A stretch of DNA of 46,152 nucleotides, taken from Heterotrichella gracilis. Its lineage: Eukaryota > Sar > Xanthophyceae > Tribonematales > Xanthonemataceae. The notes under the pieces were generated by a model that ran no database searches, was not told the origin of the DNA, and saw only the letters and a list, made by a program, of their open reading frames with translations. Both the position numbers and the translations under genes were made by a program. Position 1 is the first letter of the stretch. Every line of letters starts with the position of its first letter. The DNA lies in NCBI GenBank assembly GCA_032358255.1, contig JAULBX010026530.1:1-46152 (forward strand), in the 5' to 3' direction. Positions 22,201 to 33,370 of this stretch are shown here, piece after piece.

Positions 22201-24356
22201 CCCACCCGCAGCATGCCGACATGGGCCCTGTGTCTGCCCTCCAGAGCTACAGCAAGGTGAAGCCGCCACCACCCGCCGCACACGCAGCCATGCAGGGCAG
22301 GCTGGCGGAGCTGGCGGGGGCACTCAGCGCAAGACAGGTGGGGGTAACAGGAGCAGGGATGTGTGTTGTAGGGTATGACAGTATAGCCAGCCTTCTGTGT
22401 GCGAAAAGAGTGATGGATTTGTTATTATGCAAAGCTATGTAGACTTGGGGCCGTGGCCATGCCAGTCAACCCTTGCATGCAAATCTGTTTAGTGTTGATC
22501 CTTTGCTTTTCTGCCATCCAGGCGCACGCGCAGGCCCAGCATGCTGCCGCCATGGCCGCTGCTGTGGCGGGGAGGGCTGGGATGCAGGGGATGGGTGTGG
22601 GGCCTGGGGGCGGCACAAGCAGCGTCGGCGGCGGCGGGATGATGGGTGGCGCTGGCACCCCCCCTGCCGCCCCTTCCACAGCATCCGGGTCCTCGCTCCG
22701 CCCCATCAACACTGGGGCTGCGTCCTCCCCCGGGCCCGACCACCTTGCTCGGGGGGGGAGCAGTGAGCTGCCAGTGGGGATTGGGCGACAGGGGTCAGGG
22801 GGGGAGAGCATGCAGGTGGGTGGGGAGGAAACAGGCCTTGGGGATGTAGGCTTATTTGCAGGCTGGAGTGTGGTCCTTCTTGCCTGTTTGGCACCCAATG
22901 ATGTAATAATATTATAGCAGGATTGTATACAATGGGCTGGAATGCGTCATGCAAGGTACAGTGCGGTGATTTGTAATGATATCTAAGATTGCGAGCGCTC
23001 ATTCGATTTTTGGCGTGCTGCAAGCTGCCGTTATCGACTGCAGCCACCATTTGTATGGCTATAATCGGTTGCGTGAGCGCTCTGCGCCCCCGTCCCTGAC
23101 CAGCTGCCTATCTTGCCACAAGGCGTGTGTGTATTACACAATGCTTGTACTGCAGGGCTACCGCGCGCGCCCCTCCCAGTCGGCCAACTCCGGTGGTGGT
23201 GGGCAGGCGCAGAGCGGCGGCGGCCAGGCGGGCAACAGCCACAGCCACAGCCACCTGCACCACAACGCCAGCCTGACCTCCAACCTCAGCGCAAGCATGC
23301 TGGGGCTGCAGCGCGGGGTGGGCGCAAGCAGCAGCGGACAAATGCACTCGCCGGAGCAGGGGGAGACCCTAGGAGGGTATGGGGGAGATCGCCAGGGCGA
23401 GACCCTGGGAGGGTATGGGGGAGGTCGCCAGGGCGAGACCCTAGGAGGGTTTCCGGGCGGCGTGGGGCTGGGCGGCGGCCACCAAGGTCTGCGGCTGGGG
23501 CAGGAAACCCTAGGAGGGTTTGGCGGGCCTGGGCAGTTGCAGTTGGGCCAGATGAGCGGTGCGTGCAATACCCTAGGCTAGGGTTGAATTTTGGCTGCTT
23601 GCACTGGCCTGGCACCACAGGGAGGGCCACTGGCACTACTACCACCCTGTGTGTGAGGCGGTAGTGGTGGGCCCGGGCCACACTCCCCGCCCGCCCCTGT
23701 CCACCGGCAACACACACATACTGCCACCCCCCACCCACCCCTTCCCCGTGTCTTGCAGTCAACTACGGTGGCCCTATGGGTAGTGGCTCACTGGCACATG
23801 CGCTGTCGCTGGGGGGTTTGGGCAATGGTGTGGGGGATGAGGGGCCAGGGGCCAGGGGGGGGCTGGGCTACCCGACCATGGCAGGTGAGGGCGGTGGCGG
23901 TGGGTGTGCTGGAGTGCAAATGGTGGTGGTGGCTGTATTGGGGGGCGTCCACGTGGAGGATAGGGTGAAACGTTGGGTACGTGCACCGTGAGCTGGTATA
24001 CGAACATGTGTTCCACAAAGATGGTCCTGGTTTCTTGTCAGAGTGCAGGGGTTGTGGACCCCTCCCTCCCGTAACACCAACCATGCCCGCCAGGTGAGCC
24101 GCCCATGGGCCGTGCAATGTGTGGCGTGAGACGCACCTGCACCCTCTACCCGACAATGCAGGTGGCCCAACCCCCCGCCCTATGTGCAGGCTTTAACCAC
24201 CTTGGCGCGCGCCCTAGCCTGGGATCGATGACGGGTCCCTCGCCTACACTAGGCGGCATGGGTGGTGGGGGCAGCGGACCAGTAGGGGGTGGGCCACCGG
24301 TTGGGGGTGGTTCCGGGTACAGGGGGCGAGGCGCAATGGACAGCCCGGGCTTCTGA
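19285..24356 (+). CDS. SEU: SEUSS / LIM-domain-binding (LDB1-like) transcriptional adaptor
   Basis: Twelve exons: 19285-19407, 19724-19862, 20131-20238, 20700-20845, 21217-21327, 21521-21598, 21736-21837, 22212-22337, 22522-22815, 23156-23558, 23759-23884, 24190-24356. Every junction keeps frame (1923 nt, 640 aa). The LDB domain spans about residues 28-285. It has the SEUSS order: ARLMSFFHSQKRRPLDNTLSFWTLFVREYFAP, FEATLAMLPRLFQIKY, VVEEAVFDCMRVCRYGCLRVAF, LYEFRA, LPQGWVAREV, then the long helix ALTKLKQTLETQAQTVTEFGYGRRFMR...ADVMHSMADLFSLA and GPVSALQSY. In plants SEUSS dimerises and bridges DNA-binding factors to LEUNIG/Groucho corepressors in the nucleus. The C-terminal half (about 315-640) is Gly/Gln/His-rich with a 12-residue repeat. 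The Gln-rich N-terminus of plant SEUSS is absent, or lies in an unseen 5' exon. Confidence 0.88.
19866..19890 (+). repeat. (TGG)n microsatellite at the 5' end of SEUSS-like intron 2
   Basis: About eight TGG units start within a few bases of the GTGCGT donor at 19863, where length changes could affect splicing. Confidence 0.85.
23363..23528 (+). repeat. 36-bp coding tandem repeat in SEUSS-like exon 10
   Basis: GAGACCCTAGGAGGGTATGG begins units at 23363, 23399 and 23435, with a displaced copy at about 23504 (GAAACCCTAGGAGGG). The units encode GETLGGYGGDRQ, GETLGGYGGGRQ, GETLGGFPGG and QETLGGFGG. Units one and two are nearly identical at DNA level, so the array is recent or homogenised. Confidence 0.9.
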
Positions 24357-24865
24357 CCGCCAGCTGCTCCTCACCCCTCGTCCTTCAGTGTGTGGGCTGC
24401 TGACCCCCGGGTGGGGTGGGTGGCGGGAGGGCAGGCGGGCCCCTTGAGGACACACATTCCAGCTGGGCAGGGGGGCCCCGCGGCGGGGCAAGAGCGATGT
24501 CTAGCTTAGTCCAGTTGACAGTGCTCAAAGTTGTATCGACGCCAACTATGGTAGCATTTTACAAACACAAACAAACCAAGAAACATGTTGCCAGCTGTCA
24601 TTGACTCATTGCAATGGCAATGCATGGCATACATGCCTTGTGCTCCTGAGCCTAGGGCTTTCAGGATCGGAAGGCCCTGGCCCAGGGCACGTGTGGACAT
24701 TTTATGTGGGACACTAGGTCCATAATCCATATGGATATTATTACTAGTGAATAATATTATACTCAATGCTTTACTTTTAAAACATCAATTTCATTTGAAC
24801 TCACTTCAAGTAGGCCTTATCTGATTCAGTCCTGTCAATGACCAGCCGTTCTGGCTGGTGTGGTA

Positions 24866-24881
24866 GGTACCACGTGGTACC
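24866..24881. repeat. 16-bp perfect palindrome containing CACGTG
   Basis: GGTACCACGTGGTACC is its own reverse complement and contains the G-box/E-box core CACGTG. A second CACGTG follows at 24881-24886. Confidence 0.9.
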
Positions 24882-25330
24882 ACGTGCCCTGGTCCGAGCC
24901 AGTGGCCCCCTCAGGCCAGTGACTCCGCCTCTGTGCATTCCCTTCATTTTAAATTTTCTTTCTAGTATTTTTTAATAAGTTAATCAATCGTTCAACGGTT
25001 GAAGTTCAATAAAATAATCGTTCAATTGGTTCATTGAACTGCAAGTGACAAGTTGTGACCAAGCTGTGAGTCACTGTCAGACAGTCACGTGACACAGTAC
25101 TGCCAGTACTGTCAGTGACAGCAAGAAAGAAAGGGGACAGAGGTAGAGGCAGGGGAGCCAGTGATTTGCACGGTACCGACCAAGTGCGCACTTGAGATCT
25201 CAACGTTCAACGTGAGTGACTGAAACATTTAATTCATGTCATACTGTGCGGCGCCGTGCGCAATGACTTCTATTGGATGATTGCAATCATGTTACAGAGA
25301 GCTTCCGTACCCGGTAATGGGCCAGCTACT

Positions 25331-25361
25331 AGCAACTTAATTTCCCTGAAATTAAGTTGCT
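25331..25361. repeat. Perfect 14-bp stem, 3-nt loop inverted repeat
   Basis: AGCAACTTAATTTC, loop CCT, GAAATTAAGTTGCT. The arms pair without mismatch. It lies between the convergent SEUSS-like and kinesin genes and could be the core of a small foldback element. Confidence 0.9.
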
Positions 25362-25869
25362 GACAGCGTCGACTTGCCGTTAGTAAATCACTGACAGTTT
25401 GATAAACTGATTCAAATGCCGTTGTGACACATGTTCGATCAATGTTTGCAGCCTTAGGCATGATCTTTGCTGCAGTGCCACCAGATCCGGCCTGGTCCAG
25501 TAATCCATGTGGCTATGTGGTTGGTTGCTGGTTAGCCCCCTCTGGGTCCCTGTCCTCGGAGTGTGTGCGGGGGGCGGGAGGGTGTGGGGGGCCGAGAGGA
25601 CCGGGGCCGGGGTGGGGAGGAGTGCCGGGCCGGTGTGCGGTCCAGTGCCGGGGAGGAGGGGTTGGTGGGAGAGGAGGGGACGGAAGCAGGGGCGACACCG
25701 GTTGAATCTGCATGCGGGTGGGTAAGGTAAAAGTAATAAGCTGAGAGTGTTCTGATGTGTCAATGACACTCACGAGGAACAGTGCACACCACCTGCACAC
25801 ACTGCAAGTTGTTGCCATCTCGGATCCGATAGGCCTGCAGGCCTCATGAGCACCAGTAGTCTCAAACAT

Positions 25870-28800
25870 TTACATCCCAACCCAGTGCTGGCCTGAGCCT
25901 GCCAATGGCCCCAACCCTTCACAGCGTGACGCACCGTTACCCATGTGTCCCTGGGTGACGGGGCAAGCGGGGGCAGAGCGCTGGCCAGCACCACCTCCCT
26001 GGGCCACATGCGCAAGGGCGGGATCCAGGGAGCGGCGGGCGGAGGGGGCGTGGTGGTAGCTGTTGGGTGGCGTGGATGTGGGGTGGTGGCTATTGAAGGT
26101 GCGCGCCCCTCCCCACGGGCTGCCCACTGTGTCTACCAGCACCACTGGACCGCTGCCAAGGGAGGCGCCGCCAAAACCGGGGTGCATGATGCTGGCCTGA
26201 GTGGGTGGGGGGGGGTGCTGGTCGTGGGCAATGCAAGCAAGAATACATATTTGTCATATCACAATGGAACAATGCTGACGATAACGTACATTAAATGGCA
26301 GGTGCTACAAATGAAAATCTCAGCAACGGCACCCCCCGCACCTGCATGGGTGTGCCTGGGCCTTGGTAGTCAAAGGTTGTCCTCTCAGGCAGGTCCAGGT
26401 GGAGGGTGAGCATGGGGTCAGGGGGGGGGAGGAGGGGGCGCTGGCGGTGGTGGGCGCTGGTGCGGGTGGGGGAGCCGGGGGCCGGTGGGGGTTTTGGCAC
26501 CCACCGCTGCGCTGCCTCATCCCACTGGTACCGGGTCTTGATCTGTGGCAAGGGGGAAATCCCCCTCCAATTGAATGGGTTTTCCACCAAAACATAATGC
26601 ACCTCCACTGATGTTCCACTCGTGCCTGGAGTTGACCAAGGCAAGGGTGCACATGGTCGTAAAGCATGCAGCTCCATGTCATCACAGGCGATGCCAGAGC
26701 CACATGCTGTGCTACCACCATATGGGTGGTAGGGGCCCACGGTAAGCAAACTTGCCACAGACAAGAAGTCCACAAATCACATACAGTCCACATTTATCCT
26801 ACTTCCCGCACCTTCTTGACCTCCCCGCCTGGCACCAGCGCCGCCACTACTGCCCCCCTGCGCCCCGCCTCCCGCTGCAGCTGCCGCGCCCTGTCCAGGT
26901 GGCGTGCATACACCTTGTACAGGCGGGCGGCAGTGGCCTCGATTGCCTGCTGCTGGCTGCGGATGGACTGGTGCAGGGCGCGTGTGGCGGATTCAAGCTC
27001 TGACAGCGCTCCCTGCATGGGGTTCAAAGGTACTATATGTGTATGTGTTGTTTGCGTAGCTGTATGGTAATTTCCGTGTAGTTTATAAACAAACGGGAAC
27101 GTTCGTGATGGTAGTCGAGCTCAGTCGCACCCGGATTGCGCATTAATTGAATTCAGCTTCATGCACTATATGCATGCATCATGTTTTGGCTATCCATCCT
27201 CCTATGGTGTATGTGGACCACAGATTATCGCATGGCACAAGCACCAACAGCAGGGACTAGTAGGAGGTGCTCCAATTAGGGGTTTGGGTGATCACTTTGA
27301 GGATTCGAGCAAATCATCCGTGCATTGCCAGCACTGCATGATGCAATGCCCATGCTCAGCGACGTCACTCCTCGCTCCCCACCCACCTGCACCCCCTTGC
27401 AGTCCTGCGTTGCTGCAGATGCGCGCTGCTCCAGGCTGGCCAGCTGGGCGGCTGCTGCGGCACCTGGGCGGAAGCGCATGGGTGCAGTACAAGTCACGGG
27501 CTGGTATATGGGCCAGGGGAAGTTACATTGGGCGCACTTGGTATGCATGCATCCTACCGTTTGTGCATAGGGCAATTGATATGCATGCATCCTACCGTTT
27601 GTGCATAGGGCAATTGGTATGCATGCATCCTACCGTTTGTGCATAGGGCGCTGGGTAGATGGCCGGACTAAAGTCCTGGAGCACAGGATACGAACAATGA
27701 ATGCATGCTGCAGCAGTGCGCCTGCATGCAATGTTGCCCCTCCTGCGAGCGCATGCCTCCCGCTGATACTGCCGCTGTTCACCTCTCAGACAAGTATTCC
27801 AGGTGTGCACCCAAGCATACCAGCATACGACTCCCCCTGGCATGCAGCTAACCATCCCTCAATGTGAATGTTGGGCCTCTACCCTCACCCCCTCACTCAC
27901 CTGTCTGCCTCCTCTCCTCCAGCTGCCCCCTGACCAGCGCCAGGTCCCCCTCCTTGGCCTCAACCACGCGCGCAAGGCCACCAGCGGCCTGGCCGTGCAG
28001 GATCTTGCCCTCCAGGCTGGAGATGGCGGCGGACAGGCGTGCGCTGGGGGAGGAAAAAATCTTGTGAAATCGAGGAATGGTGGATGGTATATATTTGTGG
28101 TGCAGTTATACAGTAGATATTGTCGAAAGGTTTTGCGGCTGCTGATGGCTGTGCCAGCGCTGTGACTGCATGAGGCGTGGTAGGTAACTTTGCGCTTGCA
28201 CGGCGTTGAATAACAAAAAAAGCACCCATGTACAACAATTACAACACCGTGCAACTGTGTGCAACTGCCCCCGCCAAGTGCACAGCAAGTTCTACAGGCC
28301 ACCCCGCCACACCCCCACACCCACTTCTGCTCCCTCAGCCTCTCCCTGCGCGCAGCCTTCCTTCTCCGCCGCTCCTCCCCATGCGCCAGGCTGGCCTTCA
28401 CCGCCCCCGCCTCGCGTGCAGCAGCTGCCACCTCAGCGGCGCGGCGGGCAACCTCGGCCTCAAGGGCAGGGTCAGGTGGGGCATTCAGTGGGGGGGTGCC
28501 AACCTGCACAGTGGCGGGCAAGTGACTAAGGGAGGAAATGGAGGCCTGTTGGGTTGGTGCTCGGTTGGCGGGTCTTGTTGGAGGCTCCAAGCCTGTGCAA
28601 CTAAATTCTATTTACTAAACTGTCTAGTACAGCGATCTCAACCTTGCAGTTTCCTTAAACAAACCCTTGAATAGGGTTTCACTCCCACCCATGGAAATCA
28701 GACCGAGACCAACTACAGCGGTGTCCAGTCTATAGTCGTCCTAGCCCCCATCCCCACCTGTGCCCGCAGCTCCGCCTCCACCTCCGCCCTCACACGCTCA

Positions 28801-31800
28801 ACCTCGTCAGGGTCGGGGACAGGCAAAACCTCCGCATCGCTGCTCCACTCCCACGCGTCTTCCTCCCCGCCTGCTTCCTCCCCATTGCCCTCTGCAAGCT
28901 GTGCACGCAGCCGCGCGATCTCATCCTGGAACTGCTTCAGCATGGCATCCTGGAGGGAGGAAGCGGTAGGGGTTGGCACATATACTTTCTGGGGTACAGT
29001 GTGCAAAATATGTAGATACTCATAATGTCAATTTTGGACTGCACATATGTGTCTGTCATATGAAGTTTATTTGCCTTTTTTAATCATCCTTCACCAATTT
29101 TGTTGCTTCAATGTGGCCAAAGCCAGCTATGCCAATAACCCTGCAGCTCACTGCAACTGCAAATCTGCGTTTAAACGCAGAAACAAATCCCCGGTTTGAG
29201 AGTTTATGCCTAGTCCTGTATTTTTTGTTTGTGATATGCTTCACAGCGCATTTTGGAGGTTATGAACGTACGAAACGTGAACACTGTGCCACACAGCTGT
29301 CACACGTGGACCTGGAGTTGGCGACATTATTACGTCAAAGACAACTGTCGAAAGGCTTCACCACGACTGGTCTGGCCCGGCCGCACTTTCGCCGGCTTCA
29401 CCGATTCGGCTTAATGGGCGACAACTTTCATTATTTTTTTAGGCTGAACTGGTAGGTCGATTCCCCCCCCAATCAAATTTCTTAACCCCTTCGGGGATAA
29501 AAAAATTCGTATGCAGTTTTTCAGCTGCGGTTAGCGGCTCTTGCAGAGCCACTCACAACATCGGGTTGAAGCTGTGCATCGTTGTTCTGCTGAAACTTCT
29601 GACCCACAAGGGACATTTATGTGCATGCATTTCAGTGCTTGCCTGGAATTGGTCAATAACAGTGTGAGCCACAACAATCATATGTGCATGCATTACAGCA
29701 ACAAAACTGTGAATATCAGCGGTCATGGGCAGCAATTGGGATTTCAATATCCCCATGGTTTTCAGTGCAATTTTCTGGTGTTCAGTCAGGTTGGCTGCTA
29801 AAGAGCATCTTTTGAGCTTTGAACCCGTATGCACTGCTCTTCCCTGGCATGGCATGTTACAAACAACTAGAATTAGGTTACCTGCCTAAGGACATGGTAT
29901 GAGCATTACCGATAAACTCTGATGCTGCTGCGTTGGCTTAGGATTAAGGGCAATATCTACCTTTGGATAAAGCCATGACTGTATACCTTGACAAGTTATT
30001 TATTTCGTTGACACTACTCAACAGCATAAGCAGCATTTTCTAAGATTTAAGTGCATGCTTTTTTGTGGTCTAGACAGATTAGCACTCAGTCCCTAAAGCT
30101 AGCCGCCTTCTGGACCGGCGGTGACGACGCAGCCTAATCATACACCATAAGGTCAGCCTGTTTGGCTCTGGGCCTCCCTACGACCCGCTGCCCTGTTGTC
30201 CTGCCAAACATATCACCGCTTGGCATAGCCCCCAGAAAAAAATAAAATGTATATGTTCTAGAGCTTTAAATGGTAAGGTGTGAGAGTTTAAAAAATCATA
30301 ATTTGGCAGTGCGGGGTGTGGGACAGGTAATCAATCCCCTGCACCCCTGCAGATTGAGGGTGCAGGGTGGCAGTATTGAATGCGCCACCTTAATGGTGCG
30401 CATTAAGACGCACAGTGGCAATATAATTTAGGTTTGTGGTGCGCTGTAGGGTGTGCATTGGTAATATTGATTAGGTGCGCAGTGGGCCCTCAATAGTATG
30501 GTACCGCACCATAGGTATTTTATTGTCTAGATTTCTGCCATGAGCTTATCATCTATGGTTGCCTGCAGCTCAGCTCAGTGAGCCTAGAAGAAGGAGTGAC
30601 CACTGGCAGTACTACAACTGTGATAGTATCACAGTTGCCAACGGTGCCACTTAACATATGCATGTGCGTTGTTGCCGGAGGGTAGGAGGTATAAGTTGAT
30701 GAGCATGCGGCTGATAGATTTATGCGCTGCGACATGTGACAGGGTTCTACATTCTGTCTCTTCAAGTCAGGTACTTGAGGTAATACTCTCTAGCCAATCC
30801 ACCTTATAAAATTCCCACCTCCATTTTTTCTCACTGCTTTACACACAAAAACCAGTCTGAACTACATCTGCCATCGTAGCCTCACACCAACGCCGAAACG
30901 CTCGCATTCACAAAGCAAACCCAGCCAGAAAAAAATTCGACCGGGAGGCCACGACCACGTATATTTTTTGTTTGTGATATGCTTCACAGCGCATTTTGGA
31001 GGTTATATAACCCTGTACTCAACCCACCTTGGGATCCTGGTTGATCCTTGGCTTGTTTTGAATGGACTTTGTCCTGCTGGCATAGCGCAGCGTGTTGACG
31101 GTCTCCTGCGCATTATAGTCGGCAGGGCCAATGGCGGCCACCATGCACGTGCGGGTGGCGCCGCCCAGTGAGTCCTGGAGCAGGCGGGTGAGCTTGCTGT
31201 CGCGGTAGGGGATGTGGCCTGCGGTGTGGGTGAGCGGGGACTGAGGGCCATGCTGGAGTCATGCTTGCGCGCTGAGAGTGGCTGCGCCCATCTACAGGGC
31301 GCACTCCTTGTCTGTACCATGCTTCCCATGCGCCACTAGGAGCCCTCAACCACCCTTGTTCTCCCGGTTGGAATGAACTGAATATATCCAAGGACATGCA
31401 TTTCCTAATGCATGCATATGTTGCATCTGAATCATTTGTGTCAAGTGCCATGCGTTGCTTCATAACTGTACCCCTACCTGCCTTCCTGTCCCCCAGCGCG
31501 CTGATGACGTTCCCCAGCGTGGCCAGAGACAGGTTGATGCCAGCGGCCTCGCGCAGGCGATCACCGCCCGCCCCAGTCTTGCCAACCCGCTCACTGCCCG
31601 CAAGGTCGACCAGGTTCAGCTTACCCACGCGGATGTGGCCCTCACCCTGCTTGGAGTCAGGGTCAGGGGTGGGGTGAGTGTTGGGCCAGAGCATGTCAGC
31701 TACCTCCACCACCTTTGACAGGCAAAGCAAACTCCACCCTGCCCTATTGCCTCCGACCTGTAATGATGCATACTGGACAGGCAAAGGCAAGGGACAGGCA

Positions 31801-32815
31801 AGGAGAAGGTATGAGGTGGTATCTGTGCGATATGTGACAGGCAACGCAGAGTGCCACCCTGCTCCTACGCCTCTGCGCTGTGATGGTGCATACTGGGACA
31901 GGCAAGGACAAGGGACAGGCAGGACACGCAATCAGGTGGTATCTGATGAGTATGTGCCCCCACCTCCTCCGCCTCCACGGTGACCATGCACACCGAGTGC
32001 GAACGCGAGGAGTCCTGGTTCATCAGGGTGGCGCCCACGGACCGCTGCTTCTTGCCGACCTGGCGCACAATGGACAAGGTTGAGGGTTGGTGGGTGTGCA
32101 CAGGTTTATTTTCATACAGCCTATTGACATGCTTTCTCCTGCATTTGAGTCTCTCTGTTGCAAGCAAAAGTGCACAGTGCTCCATATAGCAAGATGGCAA
32201 CAAGAGCGCACAACAGTCCACCACCCCTCCCCCAAACCCCACCTCAAACACCGCAGAAATCTCTTCCACGCTCTTCACAGTAAAAGAGCTGAGCCCCTTG
32301 ACGTACACGGCCCCCTCCTTGTTCTCGTGCAGCTCCAGCTTGGCCTTGGGGGTCTTGGCCAGCAGGTCACGAATCTCCTCGTTGTAGATCTCAAGAAAGG
32401 AGGCCCGGACGAGGTACCGAGTCCCCGGGTTTTGCGCGATGACATCGAAGATGAGGGCAAAGGAGAGGGGTATGATGCCCTGCTGGTCGGGCCCTTCCCC
32501 CCCTTCCATGGTGAAGGTTTTGCCTGTGCCTGTCTGCCCATAGGCAAAGACCGTGCCATTGTAGCCCTGCAGGGCGCTCTCAACGATGGGCCGAGCGGTC
32601 TCATCGAAGATGTTTTTTTGGGACACACTGCTGTCAAACACTGCATCGTAGGTAAAGCTCCGCTCGCGGTGGTCGCTCTCTTGCACTGTTATCTGCCCAG
32701 CGCCCCTGTCCACCGCCACCACCACTGCCCGCTTCTCAGAGACCTCGGTCGCACTCAGAGGTCTGCACCGCACAGCGACCTTCACGCACTCAGTCTTCGC
32801 TCCTGCCACGGTCAT
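25870..32815 (-). CDS. KIF3B: Kinesin-2 heavy chain (KIF3B / FLA8-FLA10 class)
   Basis: Eleven exons: 32815-32243, 32059-31964, 31646-31478, 31218-31028, 28949-28758, 28503-28325, 28043-27901, 27463-27387, 27012-26812, 26542-26342, 26196-25870. All phases agree: 2349 nt, 782 aa, close to known kinesin-2 motors. The N-terminal motor (about 8-343) has the P-loop GQTGTGKT (93-100), switch [10 protein letters not shown], switch II DLAGSER, then [18 protein letters not shown] and [15 protein letters not shown]. The neck [18 protein letters not shown] is typical of KIF3B, followed by an acidic segment, a coiled coil, and a tail with ALVPGG...[11 protein letters not shown] and [11 protein letters not shown]. 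The plus-end-directed heterotrimer carries IFT trains into cilia, so the organism is probably flagellated. The KIF3A/B (FLA10/FLA8) choice is inferred. The last exon is Ser/Gly/His-rich and least certain. Donor AAG^GTGCGG at 26812 was preferred over GAA^GT at 26803 by tail spacing. Confidence 0.9.
27542..27648 (+). repeat. 38-bp tandem minisatellite, about 2.8 copies, in kinesin intron 7
   Basis: Units start at 27542, 27580 and 27618, each opening with TATGCATGCATCCTACCGTT and ending in GCATAGGGCAATTG or a variant. The copies are nearly identical. Confidence 0.9.
29219..29263 (+). repeat. 45-bp direct repeat, left copy
   Basis: Begins TATTTTTTGTTTGTGATATG and ends GGAGGTTAT; identical to 30962-31006. 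Both copies lie in kinesin intron 4. Confidence 0.95.
30962..31006 (+). repeat. 45-bp direct repeat, right copy
   Basis: Exact second copy of 29219-29263, next to the exon 4 splice donor of the kinesin gene (donor at 31027). Confidence 0.95.
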
Positions 32816-32847
32816 TGTGTCGCGTGGTGCTGGACAGACCCTGGGAC

Positions 32848-32863
32848 CATATGCATGCATATG
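32848..32863. promoter_or_regulatory. CATATGCATGCATATG palindrome upstream of kinesin
   Basis: Perfect 16-bp palindrome 33 bp upstream of the kinesin ATG, so it is probably in the 5' leader or core promoter. It contains CATGCATG, the RY core known to bind B3-domain factors in plants. The same motif recurs across the window. Confidence 0.5.
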
Positions 32864-33256
32864 TAAGCGGCCATGTTGAATGGCATGTGGGTGATGCCGT
32901 TGCCCATGCGGTCAGCGCCTACAGGCGGTGCAGCAGCAGGCGGTGCGAGGCAAATGACAGCTATGCCATGATACAATACGACCACTCGTGGGGGAAAAGA
33001 GGTCAGAAGAAGAAGCGGGTGGCAGCTGCAACAGCCAACCGACAAGTTGAGACAGGGTGTTATCAGGAAACTGCCCAGATGGGTGCCTTAGGGATGTAGG
33101 AAGCTCCGTGCGGCAGGGTGTCAGCCACTAGGTAAAGTGAGTTGTGTTGCCCTTGTCACCTGTAGCCTGAAGAACAGGCCAAGATGTGCATGGGTCCCCC
33201 CCCTGTACGAAACCCTCCACCAACACCCCCTGCATGCATGCTTTTGCCCCACTGCG

Positions 33257-33262
33257 TATAAA
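33257..33262 (+). promoter_or_regulatory. Candidate TATA box of the PUB-domain gene
   Basis: TATAAA in a locally GC-rich setting, 109 bp before ATG 33371. The ATG itself is in a favourable context (CACCATGG). Confidence 0.4.
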
Positions 33263-33370
33263 CCGACGCGGAGGTCAACTGTGCACGCTTTCCAGCGACG
33301 TCACCATCGGCACCTACCTTTGCAGTACAGTACTTGACATACACACGCCTGTTGTTCCTCTCGCGTCACC

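Larger units (their letters stand above)
24357..25869. other. Convergent intergenic region with palindromes
   Basis: Lies between the 3' ends of SEUSS-like (+) and kinesin-2 (-). It holds a hairpin at 24841-24859, a 16-bp perfect palindrome at 24866-24881, repeated CAGTACTG at 25095-25111 and a long perfect hairpin at 25331-25361. A plus-strand ORF near 25424-25705 is G-rich shadow sequence without support. Confidence 0.6.
28950..31027. other. Oversized kinesin intron 4, probable insertion
   Basis: This intron is 2078 bp, while the other introns in the gene are about 130-440 bp. A 45-bp sequence is duplicated exactly at 29219-29263 and 30962-31006, bracketing about 1.7 kb of AT-richer DNA. 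The right copy starts 21 bases inside the intron from the exon 4 donor. The bracketed DNA has no clear coding capacity, but includes a repeat also seen near 6.5 kb. Confidence 0.7.
32816..33370. promoter_or_regulatory. 555-bp divergent promoter region, kinesin-2 (-) / PUB gene (+)
   Basis: The two start codons face away from each other with 555 bp between them. Near the kinesin start is the 16-bp perfect palindrome CATATGCATGCATATG (32848-32863). A TATAAA lies at 33257-33262, 109 bp before the PUB ATG. A shared or bidirectional promoter is an inference from the spacing. Confidence 0.5.

Noticed and set aside
27542..27648. Possible CRISPR array
   Set aside because: The units are contiguous 38-bp copies with no unique spacers, inside an intron of a eukaryotic gene.
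27735..27782. Additional kinesin coiled-coil exon ([14 protein letters not shown])
   Set aside because: It has an acceptor but no good donor in the needed phase. Exons ending at 27901 and starting at 27463 join directly in phase 1 and give the normal coiled-coil length.
29553..29855. 100-codon minus-strand ORF in kinesin intron 4
   Set aside because: It has no recognisable domain and lies inside the inserted repeat-like DNA. Not enough to call a gene.
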